Origin: JBGRQB01 sp041725875
GTDB lineage: Bacteria > Bacteroidota > Ignavibacteria > Ignavibacteriales > Melioribacteraceae
Length of the DNA stretch: 15,616 nucleotides
Direction: 5' to 3'
Assembly: GCA_041725875.1 (NCBI GenBank)
Contig: JBGRQB010000096.1
Coordinates: 1-15,616, forward strand
Under the pieces are notes generated by a model. The model did no database searches, was not told where the DNA came from, and saw only the letters and a list, made by a program, of their open reading frames with translations. Below, in pieces: positions 14,379 through 15,616 of this stretch. Within the stretch, counting starts at the first letter, position 1; each line of letters starts with the position of its first letter. A program made the translations under genes and the position numbers.

Positions 14379-14954
14379 ATGTCCCTACAAGGCATTGTTC
14401 ATATAGCCCAGCAGACCTTCAAACGATTTCTCAAACCCGGTGATATTGCAGTGGATGCAACGGTCGGAGCCGGATACGACACGTTGTTCCTGGCCCGTAC
14501 CGTGGGCAAGACTGGCCACGTCTACGGATTTGATGTGCAAGAGGAGGCCCTGACCCGGGCTCGGGCCAATATCGAGAAAGATGGTGTCGTTACTCCCATT
14601 ACCCTCTTCTGTCAGGGCCACGAAACCATGAAAGAGGCGCTGCCCGAAGAGGTGCACGGCAAGATCAAGGCGTTCAGCTTCAATCTGGGGTATCTGCCTG
14701 CCAGCGAGTCCCCTGTGACCACCGAGGCAAAGACATCCCTTCCCGCCATCCAAGCCGCCATGGAGATCATGCACCCCAAGGGTGTCATTGCCATCGCCAT
14801 CTACAGCGGTCATGCACAGGGCAAGATCGAGCAGGATGAGATCAAGGCCTGGGCGGCGTCTGTGCCCTACCCTGATTTCCGAATCGCCTCCTATGAATTC
14901 ATCAACAAGGACCAGAACCAGGAGACGCTTCTGCTGATGGAACGAGCCAGGTAG
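14379..14954 (+). CDS. mnmM: MnmM/YtqB-family SAM-dependent methyltransferase
   Basis: This 191-residue protein matches the rRNA_methylase/YtqB family (PF06962) along its full length: SAM-binding motif VDATVGAGYDTLFLA (25-39), the acidic FD of VYGFDVQ (48-54), GHE (80-82), the family signature FNLGYLP (101-107), the STOP-proximal half with AIQAAMEIMHPKGVIAIAIYSGH (123-145), and FINKDQNQETLLLME at the end. In Bacillus subtilis the family member (YtqB, now MnmM) methylates the aminomethyl group of nm5(s2)U at the tRNA wobble position, and that role is inferred here. GGAG lies seven bases before the ATG. The gene is markedly G+C-rich with codons such as CTG, GCC and GGC, unlike every gene to its left, so it comes from a different genome, whether by transfer or by misassembly. 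Confidence 0.88.
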   Translation: MSLQGIVHIAQQTFKRFLKPGDIAVDATVGAGYDTLFLARTVGKTGHVYGFDVQEEALTRARANIEKDGVVTPITLFCQGHETMKEALPEEVHGKIKAFSFNLGYLPASESPVTTEAKTSLPAIQAAMEIMHPKGVIAIAIYSGHAQGKIEQDEIKAWAASVPYPDFRIASYEFINKDQNQETLLLMERAR

Positions 14955-15118
14955 AACGGATTGGTGACAAGGAAGCAACATAGAGGGCACAGAAAAGACA
15001 ACAGATCCCAAGAATTGGAAAAGAATATTAACCATGAAGGGCATGGAGCACACGAAGGCGGCTGCGCCGCTAAAACCCATTCCCTGCCCATGGAGCGGGT
15101 ACGGTACGATAAATCGAT

Positions 15119-15160
15119 CATGAATCACCATGAGCGATGCGATTGATGGGCACGCTCCGC
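15119..15160 (+). repeat. 42-bp direct repeat, copy 1
   Basis: Runs from CATGAATCACCATGAGC to GGGCACGCTCCGC. It matches copy 2 at 15351-15392 at 41 of 42 bases (A or G in CACC[A/G]TGAG). It is followed at once by AGGATGGGCAAAGCC (15161-15175). Confidence 0.9.
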
Positions 15161-15350
15161 AGGATGGGCAAAGCCTGTTTTGAGCTCCTAAAGGGTAATG
15201 ACCCTTGGGCAAAACAATGCGTCAAAGTGAGCCACCATTCTGAGGCATACCCATCATCAACGGGAACGACCAATCTTAGGGTTAACCACAGAGACACAGA
15301 GAACGAACGGGTTTGAATAGGCAAGGAATTGGGTATCAAGCAATGAAGGA

Positions 15351-15392
15351 CATGAATCACCGTGAGCGATGCGATTGATGGGCACGCTCCGC
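15351..15392 (+). repeat. 42-bp direct repeat, copy 2
   Basis: Second copy of the 42-bp unit, in the same orientation as copy 1 and differing at one base. Here the adjoining short module is in the opposite orientation (TTTGCCCATCCTAC directly after CGC), so the two copies are composite and differ in junction structure. Confidence 0.9.
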
Positions 15393-15456
15393 TTTGCCCA
15401 TCCTACACACGTATGGCACGGCATTACCTATCGAATAAACGTAGGATGGGCAAAGC
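15391..15456. repeat. 16-bp perfect inverted repeat (REP/MITE-like)
   Basis: GCTTTGCCCATCCTAC (15391-15406) and GTAGGATGGGCAAAGC (15441-15456) are exact reverse complements around a 34-base spacer. A further direct copy of the second arm lacking its first two bases lies at 15161-15174. Such palindromic modules are typical of dispersed non-coding repeats; no transposase is present. Confidence 0.85.
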
Positions 15457-15616
15457 CAACGACAATCATTCTCAAGGGTGAAGCCCTTTGATCCGCATGT
15501 TCGCCCACCTAAGAAAACACCCCCAAGGCGTGCCCATCTTCCATTGGCATAATCAGACACATCACTACGATTGGTGTTCGTTTGGATATGTTTTCTTTAT
15601 ACAGCGAATGTGAAGG

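Larger units (their letters stand above)
14955..15616. other. Repeat-rich intergenic region without recognised genes
   Basis: About 660 bp with no supported gene. It carries fragments resembling intergenic repeat families widely scattered in proteobacterial and other genomes: ACCATGAAGGGCATGGAG near 15030, CCACAGAGACACAGAGAAC near 15286, and the GATGGGCACGCTCCGC and GGATGGGCAAAGCC modules annotated separately. Open frames here are interrupted, overlap repeats on both strands and lack ribosome sites. Confidence 0.7.

Noticed and set aside
14385..15212. Open frame of 275 codons on the minus strand
   Set aside because: It lies antisense to the clearly recognised MnmM-like gene and then runs into repeats; such frames are common opposite G+C-rich genes and the product has no recognisable motif.
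15118..15560. Two minus-strand frames of 80 and 67 codons
   Set aside because: They consist mostly of the 42-bp unit and the GGATGGGCAAAGC modules translated, lack ribosome sites and do not resemble proteins.
15588..15616. ATG near the right edge with an open frame to the end
   Set aside because: Only nine complete codons are present and there is no Shine-Dalgarno before it, so a partial gene cannot be supported.
1..15616. CRISPR arrays, tRNA or rRNA genes, prophage or defence genes
   Set aside because: No regularly spaced repeats, no cloverleaf with an acceptor CCA-proximal pattern, and no recognisable cas, integrase or restriction genes were found by reading both strands.

Overview
The window has two parts of different origin. 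Positions 1 to about 14,107 are A+T-rich DNA (roughly one third G+C by eye) with few strong Shine-Dalgarno sites and several TAnnTTTG promoter boxes like those of Bacteroidetes. Together with an OMP_b-brl_3-type TonB-dependent receptor and a TPR histidine kinase, this points to the Fibrobacteres-Chlorobi-Bacteroidetes (FCB) superphylum. An Ignavibacteria/Chlorobi-like bacterium is my best guess, inferred from style and not from a marker gene. From about 14,108 to the end the DNA becomes G+C-rich, with different codon use and short dispersed intergenic repeats of a kind I associate with proteobacteria. The change falls inside an AraC/GyrI regulator gene, which loses its C-terminal half there. 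It is either recently acquired DNA or, at least as likely, an assembly misjoin.

Layout of the A+T-rich part. (1) The last codons of an unknown protein (1-101, +), overlapping tail to tail with a TPR histidine kinase (88-2010, -). (2) A sensing-and-uptake block on the minus strand: OmpR-type response regulator (5906-6583), histidine kinase (4622-5902) and outer-membrane receptor (2130-4553), closed by a clear hairpin terminator at 2074-2104. (3) A divergent outer-membrane protein of unknown role (6790-7641, +). (4) A minus-strand sulfur cluster: a MerR regulator with an eight-cysteine C-terminal domain (9014-9430), a TusE/DsrC-type sulfur carrier (8613-8930) and a DsrE2-like protein (8135-8602), followed by a separately promoted cysteine-rich DUF2237 protein (7628-8047). 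(5) A coiled-coil protein translationally coupled to a SAM methyltransferase (9509-10485, -) and a divergent 63-residue protein (10588-10779, +). (6) A sugar-phosphate pair, ROK-family repressor and type I mannose-6-phosphate isomerase (10780-13164, -), with no bases between the two genes. (7) The truncated AraC/GyrI regulator (13379 to about 14107, +).

The G+C-rich tail holds one intact gene, an MnmM/YtqB-family methyltransferase (14379-14954, +), preceded by a 20-bp palindrome. It is followed by about 660 bp of non-coding DNA built from mosaic repeats: two 42-bp copies differing at one base and three copies of a GGATGGGCAAAGC-type module in both orientations.

The most interesting system is the small sulfur-relay cluster. 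A TusE-like carrier that keeps only the terminal cysteine and a DsrE2-like partner sit under a MerR protein whose effector domain is a possible Fe-S, metal or persulfide sensor. TusBCD, TusA and rhodanese genes are absent from the window. The second point of interest is the dedicated two-component system joined to one receptor of unknown ligand.
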